Below are positions 63,972 through 64,000 of a stretch of DNA of 64,000 nucleotides, one piece after another. This DNA comes from Verrucosispora sp. NA02020 (lineage in GTDB: Bacteria; Actinomycetota; Actinomycetes; Mycobacteriales; Micromonosporaceae): assembly GCF_013364215.1 (NCBI RefSeq), contig NZ_CP054923.1, positions 496,001 through 560,000 on the forward strand, given 5' to 3'. Both the position numbers and the translations under genes were made by a program. Position 1 is the first letter of the stretch, and each line of letters starts with the position of its first letter. The notes below the pieces were generated by a model. It was not told the origin of the DNA. It was given only the letters and a program-made list of their open reading frames with translations, and did no database searches.

Positions 63972-64000
63972 CGGCACAGCATCGACGCACCTGCGGCAAC

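Overview
This is a GC-rich (about 70%), gene-dense actinobacterial chromosome segment with frequent GTG starts and extensive stop/start overlaps. The menaquinone/futalosine genes, the fourteen-gene NADH dehydrogenase operon, a type VII secretion fragment and a dispersed AAGGAAGGGTCCCTT-type repeat suggest Micromonosporaceae (Micromonospora/Salinispora-like). That placement is inference from gene content and style; no rRNA gene is present.

Layout. 1-2.8 kb: a membrane protein cut by the window edge, a DUF4229 protein and a secreted M14 carboxypeptidase. 2.9-6.0 kb: a cobalamin riboswitch and a BtuFCD-type corrinoid importer. 6.0-10.6 kb, minus strand: a VOC protein, an ABC exporter pair and a HelD/HelR-like RNA polymerase-associated ATPase. 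10.9 kb: mqnA. 11.8-13.8 kb: two coupled beta-lactamase-fold serine hydrolases. 14.1-18.0 kb: paaABCDE (phenylacetyl-CoA epoxidase) behind a perfect CRP-type site. 18.2-24.5 kb: an SGNH hydrolase, mqnC, an LPXTG surface protein, menG, a small protein, and menJ behind a Rex-type operator. 24.6-41.0 kb: nuoA-N. 41.1 kb: a polyprenyl diphosphate synthase. 42-50 kb: an MFS transporter and IclR regulator, PhoX phosphatase, an ECF sigma/anti-sigma pair, RarD, a GNAT and a holin-like membrane protein. 50-58 kb: eccE, two WXG100 proteins, mycP and a 1,133-residue SseB-domain protein with a Pro/Thr repeat comb. 58-64 kb: an alpha/beta-hydrolase-fold protein, an M6 metalloprotease and acetyl-CoA synthetase.

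How the genes fit together. mqnA, mqnC, menG, menJ and the polyprenyl synthase make, methylate, reduce and provide the side chain of menaquinone, which is the electron acceptor of the NADH dehydrogenase encoded between them. The Rex-type site before menJ would tie this group to the NADH/NAD+ ratio.

The most unusual signal is a repeat lying between cistrons in paa and nuo (paaA/B in three copies, nuoC/D, nuoD/E, nuoG/H, nuoM/N). Every copy begins exactly at the upstream gene's stop codon. Every copy forms a short open frame (18-38 codons, mostly starting MSARS) whose GTG overlaps the upstream TGA and whose TGA overlaps the downstream start codon. Two further intercistronic gaps (paaC/D, nuoL/M) are closed the same way by unrelated sequence. 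I interpret these as minicistron relays that keep translation coupled across inserted DNA. Other notable points are a probable ATC start on the sigma factor, a dispersed repeat that supplies the start codon of btuC, a leaderless-type start signature shared by the menaquinone genes and paaA, and a hydrolase without its nucleophile.
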